Positions 1 through 8,046 of a stretch of 13,830 nucleotides of DNA are shown here, piece by piece (within the stretch, counting starts at the first letter, position 1; every line of letters begins with the position of its first letter). Where the stretch lies: contig JBCCGK010000179.1 in assembly GCA_039029315.1 (NCBI GenBank), positions 1-13,830 of the forward strand, written 5' to 3'. The position numbers were made by a program, and so were the translations under genes. Under the pieces are notes generated by a model. It saw nothing but the letters and a program-made list of their open reading frames with translations. It had not been told where the DNA came from and ran no database searches. The DNA is from JBCCCJ01 sp039029315 (GTDB lineage: Bacteria > Bacteroidota > Bacteroidia > J057).

Positions 1-1
1 A

Positions 2-88
2 TGTGGGGTCGTTTCTCTTTTTGAGGAGAAACGGGGCAGTGCGGAAGAGGTTTTGAAACAAGGCAATCTCTTTGATTGGGAAATCTGA
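2..88 (+). CDS. 3' end of an upstream gene (partial, unidentified)
   Basis: Reading from base 2, 28 codons stay open to a TGA at 86-88. They encode a charged, helix-like tail that ends in LFDWEI. The composition (many Glu, Lys and Leu, no low-complexity run) looks like a real C-terminus, but 28 codons are too few to name a family and an open stretch of this length can arise by chance. The gene would run in the same direction as the phosphatase at 198, with 109 bp between them. Confidence 0.4.
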   Translation, partial: CGVVSLFEEKRGSAEEVLKQGNLFDWEI

Positions 89-115
89 CGTACACCCCTC
101 TTGGGCGATTCTCGT

Positions 116-158
116 GGATAGGGAATCCATATCCCTGATGAAAGTATTTCCCTAATCC
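116..158. other. imperfect inverted repeat upstream of the phosphatase gene
   Basis: GGATAGGGAA at 116-125 is complementary to TTCCCTAATCC at 148-158, with one bulged A and a loop of about 22 bases. It lies between the putative upstream stop (88) and the ATG at 198. It could be a weak terminator for the upstream gene or a leader structure. There is no strong T tract after it, so the role is open. Confidence 0.25.
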
Positions 159-197
159 GAAAAATAATGTAGTTTTCAGGCATATTATTCAAGTGGC

Positions 198-1811
198 ATG
201 AACAAAGTACTTATTCTCACCCTGACTATCTGCCTGATCATGGCATGTTCTGGCTTGAAAGATCAAGCCAATCTCCAGCCGCCAGTCCTGGCACCCTTTG
301 AGAAACTCGATACCCTGGCAACCAATGACTGGTGGAATCGCGGTCCCAGCAAAATCATTGACATGAAGGTGGATCGCAAGGATGTGGTCGCTTTCGGGAT
401 GTATACCGTCTCGAACAATACCCTGAAAATGACCGCCCAGGTTTTTCCTCTCTATCCAGACGAAACGCGAACTGTTCGATTGGAAATTCAGGAAAATGAG
501 AGCTGGAAAGAGATCCAGACTCAGCAAATCAATGACATTGGCTGGTCAGCCCTTTTTCGAATAGACAATTGGGATGATAGCAAAGACACCCCCTACCGGA
601 TCTTGCATGGAAAGGAAGCGTCTTTCGAAGGAGTGGTTCGCAAAGATCCCAAAGGCAAGGAAGAGATTGTATTGGCAGCCTTTTCTTGCAACAGCAACAA
701 GGACCGAGGAGATCGTGCCAATTATGTCCGCAATGTTCGCCACCATAATCCAGATCTCTTGTTTTTTGCAGGAGATCAATCCTATGACCACAAGGAACAT
801 ACTGCCGCATGGTTGAAGTTCGGCCTACAGTTTCGGGACATTTTTCGGGACAGACCCTGCATTACCATTCCAGACGATCATGATATTGGTCAGGGCAATA
901 TATGGGGAGAGTATGGCAAAAAAGCTTCAAGCCCTGCCGGCCCTGATGGCGGCTATTTTTATCACCATGAATATGTTAAGATGGTCGAGCGCTGTCAGAC
1001 CTCTCATTTGCCTGATCCGTTCGACCCGACACCTATTGAGCAGGGAATTGGCGTATACTATACCAATCTTCTGGTGGGGGGCGTAGATTTCGCCATTATC
1101 GAAGATCGAAAATTCAAATCAGGCCCGGAAGGCAAAATTCCTCAGCAAGGCCCACGGCCCGATCACATCCGAAACCCTGAGTATGATCCTTCTTCTGTAG
1201 ATGTCGAAGGCCTGGAACTGCTTGGCCAGCGTCAGCTCGACTTTCTGGAAGCATGGGGAAAATCAGGCAGTCCGATGAAAGCTGTCCTGTCTCAAACGGG
1301 CTTTTGCGGAGGAGCACACCTGCATGGCAAAAAAGAAAATCGGCTTCATGCAGACATGGACTCGAATGGGTGGCCCCAAACAGGCCGGAATAAAGCTGTC
1401 AAGGCGATCAAACAAGCGAATGCAGTACATATTGCGGGAGATCAGCATTTAGCCACCATTATCCATCACGGAACAGAGGAATATGAAGATGGACCGTATG
1501 CCTTCGTTGTCCCAGCCATTGTGAACAATTACTATAGTCGATGGTGGTGGCCGGAAGATGAGCAAGCAGGCGAAAATAGCAATGGCATTCTCCCCTGGAA
1601 TGGTAGATTCCTGGATGGATTCCACAACAAGATCACCATGCATGCCTATGTCAATCCTGATAGTCATTCCAATGGGGCAGGCTACGGATTGATTCGCTTC
1701 AATAAAGCCATCAAGGAAATAACCTTCGAATGTTGGCCCCGCACAGTGGACGTGACTCAAGCGGATGCGCAACAATTTACAGGTTGGCCCAAGACCATTT
1801 CGATGGAGTAA
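198..1811 (+). CDS. PhoD-like metallophosphatase, predicted lipoprotein
   Basis: A 537-aa protein of the PhoD-like alkaline phosphatase/metallophosphatase group, expected to hydrolyse phosphate mono- or diesters outside the cytoplasm using bound metal. The N-terminus is a short hydrophobic signal ending LIMAC at residue 17, a plausible although not ideal lipobox, so the protein is probably lipid-anchored. A beta-rich N-terminal part (about 40-150) precedes the catalytic domain. That domain shows AFSCN at 161-165, FFAGDQSYDH at 189-198, IPDDHDIG at 224-231 and a late AGDQH motif followed by HH, which supply the Asp, Asn and His ligands of the metallophosphatase fold. The length suits the family. 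The gene stands alone and converges on the minus-strand gene ending at 1895. The substrate cannot be told; phosphodiesterase activity is as likely as phosphomonoesterase. Confidence 0.88.
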   Translation: MNKVLILTLTICLIMACSGLKDQANLQPPVLAPFEKLDTLATNDWWNRGPSKIIDMKVDRKDVVAFGMYTVSNNTLKMTAQVFPLYPDETRTVRLEIQENESWKEIQTQQINDIGWSALFRIDNWDDSKDTPYRILHGKEASFEGVVRKDPKGKEEIVLAAFSCNSNKDRGDRANYVRNVRHHNPDLLFFAGDQSYDHKEHTAAWLKFGLQFRDIFRDRPCITIPDDHDIGQGNIWGEYGKKASSPAGPDGGYFYHHEYVKMVERCQTSHLPDPFDPTPIEQGIGVYYTNLLVGGVDFAIIEDRKFKSGPEGKIPQQGPRPDHIRNPEYDPSSVDVEGLELLGQRQLDFLEAWGKSGSPMKAVLSQTGFCGGAHLHGKKENRLHADMDSNGWPQTGRNKAVKAIKQANAVHIAGDQHLATIIHHGTEEYEDGPYAFVVPAIVNNYYSRWWWPEDEQAGENSNGILPWNGRFLDGFHNKITMHAYVNPDSHSNGAGYGLIRFNKAIKEITFECWPRTVDVTQADAQQFTGWPKTISME

Positions 1812-1894
1812 GAGATGGACGAACTCGGAGAATTTGATGGCCTATGTGTTGGCGATTCCTCCAAGCTCTGTGCGCAAGTCCAGGAGTGATCTGA

Positions 1895-3103
1895 TCAATC
1901 CTGAATCAGAATTTTCTGCTGCTGAAGAATTCTCCCTTTTTCCCAAATGCTCAAAAAATAAAGACCAGGACTGATGGTTTTTTTCAAAACAGGAGGCTGA
2001 TCTTTGCGGATAATCCCTCGCTGGACCAATCGTCCCTGTTGGTCCCATAACCTGAGCGTATACTGCCCTCCTGCAAGCAATTGATCACAGGCAATAGGAC
2101 TTCCAATTGTATAAGGGTTGGGAAAGCTGCATAGGATGGCTGAGGATAGCAACTCTTCTTCTACACTGGTGGTGTTGGGGGGTAAAAAACCGCCGTACAC
2201 ATCACAATAGCTGATCTGTTTCCAGACTCCCTGACTGACAGACCATTCGTCCAGACCATAGCGCGTCATTCTCCCCACAGAATCCAACTCATAATAAAAT
2301 CGGGATGCTGGCTTCCAACTTGGGTCCGTATCCAGCCAGGAATTAGACAGAGATTCCACCAATCTATCCAGAGAATCGTATTGAGGGACAAATCTCCTCT
2401 GTGTCTTCAAGGCGCTATCTACAAATATTCTATGGAGTTCTTCACTCGCTTTACCAGTAGGGTCTCTTTGGATGCTTAGATCACTATTCAAGACCCAGAT
2501 TTGTGAGCTGGATTTCCACCTTTCAGTTAGAATAAATATCAGCTGATCCAGACTATCATATTGGTAAACCCTATGTTGTCTGGGCGTCCAGCTTGTTTGA
2601 GTCGTATCCCAGTCCAGGGTAAATGTTTCTTGAAGCTGATCCTGTTGGTCGTATTGATGGGTCTGTTTATTTCGTATGAACCACCCACTATTGGCTATCT
2701 GGTCCTCTGTGAGGATTTCGTCGACCAGCCCACTGTTGGTATAGCTTGTCTGAATTCTTTGAATATCCTCCCATTGCATGCTGTTGGCCTTCCAGGTTGT
2801 TAAGACTTTTGAGAGCTCCTTTCCTGTGATCGAATCGTATGTATAGCGATTGTAATACCAAGGATCATATTCCAGGGTGCTTGTGTTCCAAAAGATTCCA
2901 CGAATAGAATCCAGGGATAGACTTTCATTCCAGTAGGTATAATTGATGAATTCGTTTCGCCAGGTTTGGCTGGAATCCTCAAATCTAAAACAATAGGTGG
3001 AATCGCTCCCTTGTCCAAAATAGTCAAAGTCTTTGCGGTATTCCTGAGAGTGAAGGGGCAGAAAAAGAAGAAAGCTGAAGCTAAAGAAAAGAAATTGTTT
3101 CAT
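1895..3103 (-). CDS. secreted repeat protein with T9SS type A C-terminal sorting domain
   Basis: A 402-aa exported protein. It begins with a clean Sec signal peptide (MKQFLFFSFSFLLFLPLHSQ). Residues about 45-315 contain roughly six degenerate repeats of about 40 residues. Each has a Y-x-YDS-x-G/D-x-L core and one or two tryptophans about 15-20 residues later, as in RYTYDSITG, HQYDQQDQL, YQYDSLDQL, PQYDSLDRL and YELDSVGRM. These resemble YD-type beta repeats of Bacteroidota surface proteins. Residues about 320-402 form a T9SS sorting domain: FPNP start, LRLWDQQGRLV strand, SPGLYFLSI and a terminal QQQKILIQD strand. The domain should direct passage through the outer membrane and then be cleaved. 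The gene lies 38 bp downstream of the beta-propeller gene on the same strand, so the two are probably co-transcribed. The function of the repeats is unknown. Confidence 0.85.
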   Translation of the reverse strand: MKQFLFFSFSFLLFLPLHSQEYRKDFDYFGQGSDSTYCFRFEDSSQTWRNEFINYTYWNESLSLDSIRGIFWNTSTLEYDPWYYNRYTYDSITGKELSKVLTTWKANSMQWEDIQRIQTSYTNSGLVDEILTEDQIANSGWFIRNKQTHQYDQQDQLQETFTLDWDTTQTSWTPRQHRVYQYDSLDQLIFILTERWKSSSQIWVLNSDLSIQRDPTGKASEELHRIFVDSALKTQRRFVPQYDSLDRLVESLSNSWLDTDPSWKPASRFYYELDSVGRMTRYGLDEWSVSQGVWKQISYCDVYGGFLPPNTTSVEEELLSSAILCSFPNPYTIGSPIACDQLLAGGQYTLRLWDQQGRLVQRGIIRKDQPPVLKKTISPGLYFLSIWEKGRILQQQKILIQD

Positions 3104-3141
3104 GGCAATGTAAAGTGATCTTATGTTTACAGGTTCTTTGA

Positions 3142-4041
3142 TTATTCGGCTACTCCATTGGAACTGAGGACTTGTAAGGTATGCACATATCGGACATCTG
3201 GATTCTGATACGTCCAGACGATTTGTTTGTCTCTGGTTATCTCCATCATCTTCACTCCATCTTCAGTCTGATTTCCATAACATGAGACAAGAAAATTGCC
3301 ATTGTTCAGCACTTGCAACCCACAAACATCCTGGAGCTGTCCACCAATTTCTTCTGTAGTCAATTGCCATTCGATCTGGCCTTTTTTGTCGAAGACAACC
3401 ATGCGATTTCCTGATGCACAAGTAAGCACTGTTGAGCCGCCTTTGAGCCTGACAGCGGCGAATGTCCCATTCTTGGCCTCGGGACCTCCCATCTCAGGAA
3501 TATCTACTCTGAAGGTTCTTACTACCTTTCCTCGTTTGTTGTATTCCTTGGCGAAAGGCTTGAGTCGATGGGGAACCAAATATTTTCCATTCGCCAGCTT
3601 CCGTCCCATGCGCGATTGCATATGCACATTGTCTGTCTCAGGTTGAATCGGAATGCTGCGTGTGATCTCTCCAGCAGCATCAACCTCTACCAGTCTAGGC
3701 TGTTCGCCCAACTCTGTGATGAGAGTTTGTCCACTGTTGAGCCGCTGGGCACTCATCAATTCGGGATTGATGGTGGTTTCATATGACCAGAGGACTTGCT
3801 TGGCCCGTGTTACTTCGACCACTTTGGTTTTGTAGGTAATGAGATAATTCCCATTGGCTAACTTGGTGATGTCTTTGGAGTCGCCATCATATTCCCAAAC
3901 CACCTCATCCGCTTCATTGATCTCCATCGTTTTGGGACCACTGATTACAAAGGCATGTCGGATGTTGGTGGCACTTTTTTGTTGACTAACTAATTGGAGA
4001 GAGAATACACTGGCTAGAGAGAGGAGGAATATTCGTTTCAT
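3142..4041 (-). CDS. exported PQQ-like beta-propeller protein
   Basis: A 299-aa protein with a Sec signal peptide (MKRIFLLSLASVFSLQLVSQ) followed by about six propeller blades. Each blade follows the pattern L-x-NG-x-x-L-[IV]-T/S ... [VM]-x-E-[VI]-T/D-x-x-x-x-[IV]-x-W-x-Y. Examples are LANGNYLITY with VVWEYDG before it, VVEVTRAKQVLWSY, LNSGQTLIT, LANGKYLVPH, LNNGNFLVSC and MMEITRDKQIVWTY. This is the PQQ-like repeat family seen in many Bacteroidota and Planctomycetes proteins. In that family the fold usually binds ligands or partners, and not every member binds PQQ. No dehydrogenase or sulfatase catalytic motif is visible, so an enzymatic role is not supported. It is the first gene of an apparent unit with the T9SS cargo gene at 1895-3103. 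The signal implies a periplasmic or surface location. Confidence 0.8.
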   Translation of the reverse strand: MKRIFLLSLASVFSLQLVSQQKSATNIRHAFVISGPKTMEINEADEVVWEYDGDSKDITKLANGNYLITYKTKVVEVTRAKQVLWSYETTINPELMSAQRLNSGQTLITELGEQPRLVEVDAAGEITRSIPIQPETDNVHMQSRMGRKLANGKYLVPHRLKPFAKEYNKRGKVVRTFRVDIPEMGGPEAKNGTFAAVRLKGGSTVLTCASGNRMVVFDKKGQIEWQLTTEEIGGQLQDVCGLQVLNNGNFLVSCYGNQTEDGVKMMEITRDKQIVWTYQNPDVRYVHTLQVLSSNGVAE

Positions 4042-4106
4042 TGGAGGAAGGGTATGAGAGTGATGAGACGAAGGTATACATAAAACTTAAAACCTGTTTA
4101 CATTTA

Positions 4107-4266
4107 GAGACTGTTTGAACATCTATCACTTATTGTTTGTATGCGTCTTTTTTCCTCATCCGGCGGCTTTTTTGTTCCCATAGCACCACTATGAGAACAA
4201 AAAAGAGCCTTGTCTGAGAAAAAAATACGCCATAAAAATTCTCAGCACAGATTTCCAAACAGTCTC
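4107..4266. mobile_element. fold-back MITE-like element, copy 1
   Basis: A 160-bp non-coding element bounded by inverted ends GAGACTGTTTG (4107-4117) and CAAACAGTCTC (4256-4266). Almost the whole element is one imperfect hairpin. The inner stem (4165-4183 with 4189-4209) pairs GGCTTTTTTGTTCCCATAG with a CTATGAGAACA...GAGCC arm across a 5-base CACCA loop. Outer segments such as TATGCGTC and the ATACGCCATA side also pair. It matches 13583-13743 at about 92% by eye. The flanks show only TTTA on the left and TTTG on the right, so a target duplication is not clear here. There is no transposase in the window, so any movement would depend on one elsewhere. Confidence 0.8.
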
Positions 4267-4546
4267 TTTGGGATTTGAAAGGGAAAGGACAAATGTTGTG
4301 TTCTGCCATGCCGTTTTCCTCTTGCCTATCATCCTGAAACAAGTTTTGTAGGAAAGATCAGGGCAAAGCATTTTTTGGTGAATATTTTATTGGATGAGCG
4401 ATAGGAGGAGAAAAAAAGAGACTAGAATGCTACTGGGAGGGGGATTGTAAAGGTTCTACGAAGGAGATAGATCCTTTGTCCTTTCTTTTTGGAAATAGTT
4501 TGGAGAGAAATATATATCTTTTGCCCACTGAATCATTGCAACAATT
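4267..4546. other. intergenic DNA after MITE copy 1
   Basis: No open frame here looks like a protein, and the minus-strand frames at 4130-4371 merely read through the MITE. A possible Bacteroidota promoter for the gene at 4547 is TTTG at 4475-4478 with TAGTTTGG at 4496-4503, a 17-base spacer and one mismatch to TAnnTTTG. It is weak and should not be relied on. Confidence 0.3.
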
Positions 4547-4876
4547 ATGAAGACCATATACTTACTTGGAGGAAGCTTGTTCTTATCCACTGCTATGTTT
4601 GGACAAACATTGGACAAGGAGGTAGCTGCCACCGTCATGGGTGCGGCCCTCATATGGGGAGGGATAGGGATGCTTAACCTGATTCTGGGAATTGCCCAGA
4701 TGAGACAGGCAAAAAAGGAAAGACGCCTGCTTACGGGAATTCTGAGCACCATTTGTGTGGGTGTAGGATTGGCCTTATGTGAAAGTCATACACTGCCTGC
4801 GATGATTTCCGTTGGAATTGGTCTTTTTGGCTATATCAGCCTATCTCATGATGAGACAACTCGTTCCTCTCTTTGA
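4547..4876 (+). CDS. small membrane protein of unknown function
   Basis: A 109-aa protein not recognised as a known family. It starts with a signal-peptide-like segment (MKTIYLLGGSLFLSTAMFGQ), then two or three hydrophobic stretches at about residues 28-50, 62-80 and 82-98. A basic, charged loop (RQAKKERR) lies between the first and second of these. The layout suggests a small inner-membrane protein; the first segment could be either a cleaved signal or another helix. Its stop is 33 bp before the enolase-superfamily gene, so co-transcription is likely, but nothing shows that the products interact. The short length and lack of family features keep confidence moderate. Confidence 0.6.
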   Translation: MKTIYLLGGSLFLSTAMFGQTLDKEVAATVMGAALIWGGIGMLNLILGIAQMRQAKKERRLLTGILSTICVGVGLALCESHTLPAMISVGIGLFGYISLSHDETTRSSL

Positions 4877-4909
4877 TACATCTGTCACTGCAACTATTAC
4901 TACAATCAT

Positions 4910-6208
4910 ATGCTTAATCGCCGCGATTTTGTCAAAACAACCGGTCTGGCAAGCCTGGCAACTGCTACAAGCGGAAGTCTTTTTGCCAAAGAAAGAGAAG
5001 ATGTCACTGCTCATCCAGATAAGGGACCTCTCATTCGTTCCTTCACGATTTTTCCAGCGAGTGGTTCCTTCTATCGCTTTATTGGTCCCAATTCCTATGA
5101 CAACGCACCGAAGGGGATTCATGGACATCCCCGAAAGACGCTAATCGTAGAGCTGTCCGATGGGACGCGAGGGGTAGGGACCATCGGCTATCGCCCGTTG
5201 ACAGAGCAGGTATTGGCCAAAGCGAAAAACCTGATTGGGAAGGATATTTTTTCCTTATATGGCTGGAAAGGAGACCAAATTAAATCGGTGCATCCCGACA
5301 TAGAGCCATATTTTTATGATTCTGATTATTCCTGGACCGAAAGCGCAATTCTGGATGCGATCGGTCATCTGAAACAAAAGCCTGTCTGGAAACTATTTGG
5401 CAGGAGTGTCAAGGAAGGAATCGATCCCTATGATGGAACCCTGTATTTTGCCGATATGGTAGGCAATTCAGATGTGCAAATCATAGCCCAAATCGGCAAA
5501 CGCATCAAACGAGATGGCTATCGAGCTGTCAAACTCAAAGTAGGGCGTCCAGACAAATGGCTGCCAGGAGAAGCTGGGGTTGAGCGAGATATCGAGGCAT
5601 TTATTGCCTTGCGCGAAGCTGTTGGTACCAATTTTAACATCATGACCGACGCCAACAATGGCTACAAAAACAAACTTGATTGGGCGATTCGCTTCCTGAA
5701 GGCTTGTGCCCCCTATAATATGTACTTCATGGAGGAATTGATCCCCGATGATACTGCGCAATATCTCAAGATCCGAGAGGCCTTGTTGAAGGAGAATCTA
5801 TATATCCCAATTGCAGATGGCGAAAGTATCTGGAATACGGACATGTTTGAGGTCTTTACTTCCTATTGCGAGGCGGGCGTATACAGCTTTATCCAGCCAG
5901 ATATGCCAACCTGTGGATTTACCAACATTCTTCGAGTAGCACGGATGGCTGAGTCGTATCCGCATGTGAAGCTGATTCCCCATGTCTGGCAAAGTCATAT
6001 GGGCTTGCTGATGAGTGCACATATCGCCAAAATTCAGCCCAATATTCCGTTTGTGGAGGACTCCCGCTATTTGGAACATGTCATGATGTCGCCGGGATAT
6101 GAATTTGATCAGGGGCAATGGTTCGTGCCAGATGAGCCAGGATGGGGCGTGCAATTGACACCGGGCTATGAACAGTTCATTGAAGAGGAGCCAATTGTGA
6201 TTCAGTAA
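4910..6208 (+). CDS. enolase-superfamily (mandelate racemase/muconate lactonizing type) enzyme with Tat-like signal
   Basis: A 432-aa enzyme of the enolase superfamily, which abstracts a proton alpha to a carboxylate with a divalent metal to racemise or dehydrate sugar acids and related substrates. Visible residues fit the mandelate racemase subgroup: KLK at 208-210 (base Lys), metal ligands Asp247 (TDANNG), Glu275/276 (MEEL) and Glu305 (ADGES), then Asp331 (QPDMP) and His358 (IPHVW) as a His-Asp dyad. That dyad is typical of sugar-acid dehydratases and racemases, but the substrate cannot be read from the sequence. The N-terminus, LNRRDFVKTTG followed by a small-residue hydrophobic stretch to about residue 25, resembles a twin-arginine export signal, so the folded enzyme may act in the periplasm. 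It lies between the small membrane gene and a GrpB-like gene. Confidence 0.85.
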   Translation: MLNRRDFVKTTGLASLATATSGSLFAKEREDVTAHPDKGPLIRSFTIFPASGSFYRFIGPNSYDNAPKGIHGHPRKTLIVELSDGTRGVGTIGYRPLTEQVLAKAKNLIGKDIFSLYGWKGDQIKSVHPDIEPYFYDSDYSWTESAILDAIGHLKQKPVWKLFGRSVKEGIDPYDGTLYFADMVGNSDVQIIAQIGKRIKRDGYRAVKLKVGRPDKWLPGEAGVERDIEAFIALREAVGTNFNIMTDANNGYKNKLDWAIRFLKACAPYNMYFMEELIPDDTAQYLKIREALLKENLYIPIADGESIWNTDMFEVFTSYCEAGVYSFIQPDMPTCGFTNILRVARMAESYPHVKLIPHVWQSHMGLLMSAHIAKIQPNIPFVEDSRYLEHVMMSPGYEFDQGQWFVPDEPGWGVQLTPGYEQFIEEEPIVIQ

Positions 6209-6229
6209 TTAAAAAATAAAGCAAGATGG

Positions 6230-6769
6230 ATGACGGAAAAAGAGGAAGTCGGTATTCATGGTCAACCCAAGGGACAATTGTTGTTGGTTGATCACCAATC
6301 GATATGGGCCAGAATCTACCAGAATGAAGTAAGTCGAATTCAAGCCAGTATTGAAGTTCAGGACCTCCTCTTTTTCCATATTGGTAGTACAGCCGTTCCT
6401 GCCTTGTTGGCCAAGCCAATCATTGACATTGCGGTTGTGTTTCGGGATGCAAACCAACTATGGATGCTTGCCGATGGCCTCAAGAAGATCGGATACACCT
6501 TTAGAGGAACACATGAGGAGCCCAATCATTGGTATTTTGTCCTGGATCGGGACAAGCTTCGCTTATTTCATGTGCATGCCTGGCTGGAAGGGTCAGCAGG
6601 CTTAGACCGACATCTGGAGTTTGTCCAACAATTGATCAATTTCCCTGCATTGAGAGATCGCTATGCACAACTGAAGTTGGAGTGGGCTGAGAAAGCCAAC
6701 TGGAACAAGCAGTTGTACAGTTCCCAAAAGGACGCCTTTGTTCAGGAAGTATTGGATTGGACTGCTTGA
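6230..6769 (+). CDS. GrpB/UPF0157 family protein (nucleotidyltransferase fold)
   Basis: A 179-aa protein of the GrpB (UPF0157) family, small cytosolic proteins with a nucleotidyltransferase-like fold. It carries the hallmark HIGSTAVP at residues 50-57 followed by LLAKPIIDI at 59-67, which places the GS pair and Asp66 as in the family active site. The later LRLFHVHAW and the C-terminal YAQLKLEWA are also typical. Length is normal for a single-domain member. The gene starts 21 bp after the enolase-superfamily gene on the same strand, so it is likely read from the same transcript. Biochemical function of the family is poorly defined, and some members are fused to dephospho-CoA kinase. No signal peptide is present. 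Confidence 0.88.
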   Translation: MTEKEEVGIHGQPKGQLLLVDHQSIWARIYQNEVSRIQASIEVQDLLFFHIGSTAVPALLAKPIIDIAVVFRDANQLWMLADGLKKIGYTFRGTHEEPNHWYFVLDRDKLRLFHVHAWLEGSAGLDRHLEFVQQLINFPALRDRYAQLKLEWAEKANWNKQLYSSQKDAFVQEVLDWTA

Positions 6770-6959
6770 GTCAGACCTGGAAGGCATCTGGATGGCGGGA
6801 ATCTTTTTTTGTCGGAGTAATCAGACAGGGAGGGGCGTGTGGGTAAGGTTTTTTTGTTGGCAGCTTGTGGGTGCGAATCGCGACCGGCATACCTGCTTTG
6901 TGGATGTCCGAGGTAGATCAAAAGGAACATATGAAGGGGAAGTTTTGTGTGTGGGAGAA

Positions 6960-7571
6960 TTATGCCTGTAATTCTTCAAAATCAGCCAGAAGTTCCTCCA
7001 GTTTTGTTATCAGGCCGCCATAGATGGTCTTCAAATCCCATTCAAAGACCTGTTTGCTGAAGAGACTCATGACGACAGCAAGCAAGCCCATGGGTAGCAT
7101 CACGGCCAGGGAGTCCCGATTCATGAGGTCATACCATCCATTGTCCGTATTCGCCACAAACATGGCCAAACCAAAGATCAGTATGAAGCATGGATACCAG
7201 AAACGATAGACAGTTCCAAAGAGAGAAATCATGTCTTTCAGCCAGGTATTGAAGGCCTGTAGGTATTCGTAGCTGCTGACCCCCAATTCCAGATCTTCAA
7301 GTTTGTCTAGTTCTTTTCTGCCAATGAAGGCAATCATAGCAAGCATCAGACACATACAAGTGGCCAGGACAGGAACCCCGGCAAGGGCAAATCCTCCTCC
7401 AATAGCCAGAGATCCGATGGCGACAAGAATGATGTTGATGCGAAATCTTCGCTTGAAGGTATCGACCACATGAATGGATTTTTGGTCGAATAGATTGTTA
7501 AGTTTTGGAGCGATGAGGGCATCTTCTTTCAGAAAGCCTTCTTTCCAGATGTTTTCAATAGACTGTTGCAT
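6960..7571 (-). CDS. four-helix membrane protein paired with ECF sigma factor (possible anti-sigma factor)
   Basis: A 203-aa protein with a basic soluble N-terminus of about 45 residues, a pair of helices at about 46-63 and 65-83, a charged linker (about 85-112), a second pair at about 124-142 and 155-172, and an acidic C-terminal tail (KLEELLADFEELQA). Its start overlaps the end of the sigma factor gene by 17 bp, a classic sign of translational coupling. By position it is a candidate anti-sigma factor or membrane sensor. It lacks the His-x3-Cys-x2-Cys zinc motif of ZAS-type anti-sigma factors and the FecR single-helix layout, so the assignment rests on context only. It could instead be a co-regulated membrane protein. 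Confidence 0.7.
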   Translation of the reverse strand: MQQSIENIWKEGFLKEDALIAPKLNNLFDQKSIHVVDTFKRRFRINIILVAIGSLAIGGGFALAGVPVLATCMCLMLAMIAFIGRKELDKLEDLELGVSSYEYLQAFNTWLKDMISLFGTVYRFWYPCFILIFGLAMFVANTDNGWYDLMNRDSLAVMLPMGLLAVVMSLFSKQVFEWDLKTIYGGLITKLEELLADFEELQA

Positions 7572-8046
7572 GGAGTATTTTTTTTAATCGTTCTTTGATT
7601 CGGTTGATACGCACACCAATATTATTGGGATTGGTTCCCATGATTTCGGCGATTTCCTGATAGGATTTTTCTTCCAAGTACAGGAGAATCACGGCTCTGT
7701 CTACTTCAGACAATTGACGAATGGCTGTGTACAAAAGTTCCAAGGGTTCATCTTCGAATGCCTGATTGTGTTCAGAATGATCAGATGGCAATTGATCAGG
7801 GTTTAGGGGCTTGCTGCTGCTCTTTTTCTTTTTGAACAACGTCATGCATACATTGAGCGCAACTCTGTAGACCCAAGTCGCCCAATTGGCTTCCTTTCGA
7901 AAATTTTCTTTACTTCTGAATAGTTGTAAACAGACCTCCTGATAGTAATCCTCAAAATCTTCTTGTGTATGGGTATATGCTCTGCAGATTTTGATGATGA
8001 TAGCTGCATAAGGATCAATAGAGGTGGTATAAAAATCACTACTCAT
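7555..8046 (-). CDS. RNA polymerase ECF-type sigma factor (sigma-70 family)
   Basis: A 163-aa ECF sigma factor. Region 2 spans about residues 12-70, with the core-binding FEDYYQEVCLQLF and the -10-recognising WATWVYRVALNVC. A basic, low-complexity linker (KKKKSSSK and acidic residues after it) leads to region 4 at about 107-157, with LSEVDRAVILLYLEEKSYQEIAEIMG as the helix-turn-helix entry and VRINRIKERLKK as the recognition helix. Length and the two-domain layout are standard. No extra C-terminal sensory domain is present. The stop codon lies inside the start of the downstream membrane-protein gene. ECF sigma factors often transcribe their own operon, and the upstream divergent region contains a GGGGTGTAA motif about 40 bases before the start codon. 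Confidence 0.92.
   Translation of the reverse strand: MSSDFYTTSIDPYAAIIIKICRAYTHTQEDFEDYYQEVCLQLFRSKENFRKEANWATWVYRVALNVCMTLFKKKKSSSKPLNPDQLPSDHSEHNQAFEDEPLELLYTAIRQLSEVDRAVILLYLEEKSYQEIAEIMGTNPNNIGVRINRIKERLKKILHATVY

Noticed and set aside
1114..1775. Minus-strand frames of 61-108 codons opposite the metallophosphatase gene
   Set aside because: They are shadows of a strongly supported gene, and the translations lack conserved features.
4130..4371. Two minus-strand open frames of 60-70 codons across the first fold-back element
   Set aside because: They run through the element and its palindromic T/A runs. The translations have no family features, and the second element copy has an extra base that shifts the frame.
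6738..6971. Plus-strand 77-codon frame after the GrpB gene
   Set aside because: It begins inside the GrpB gene and ends in the antisense of the membrane-protein gene. It has odd Cys/Trp/Arg composition and no family features.
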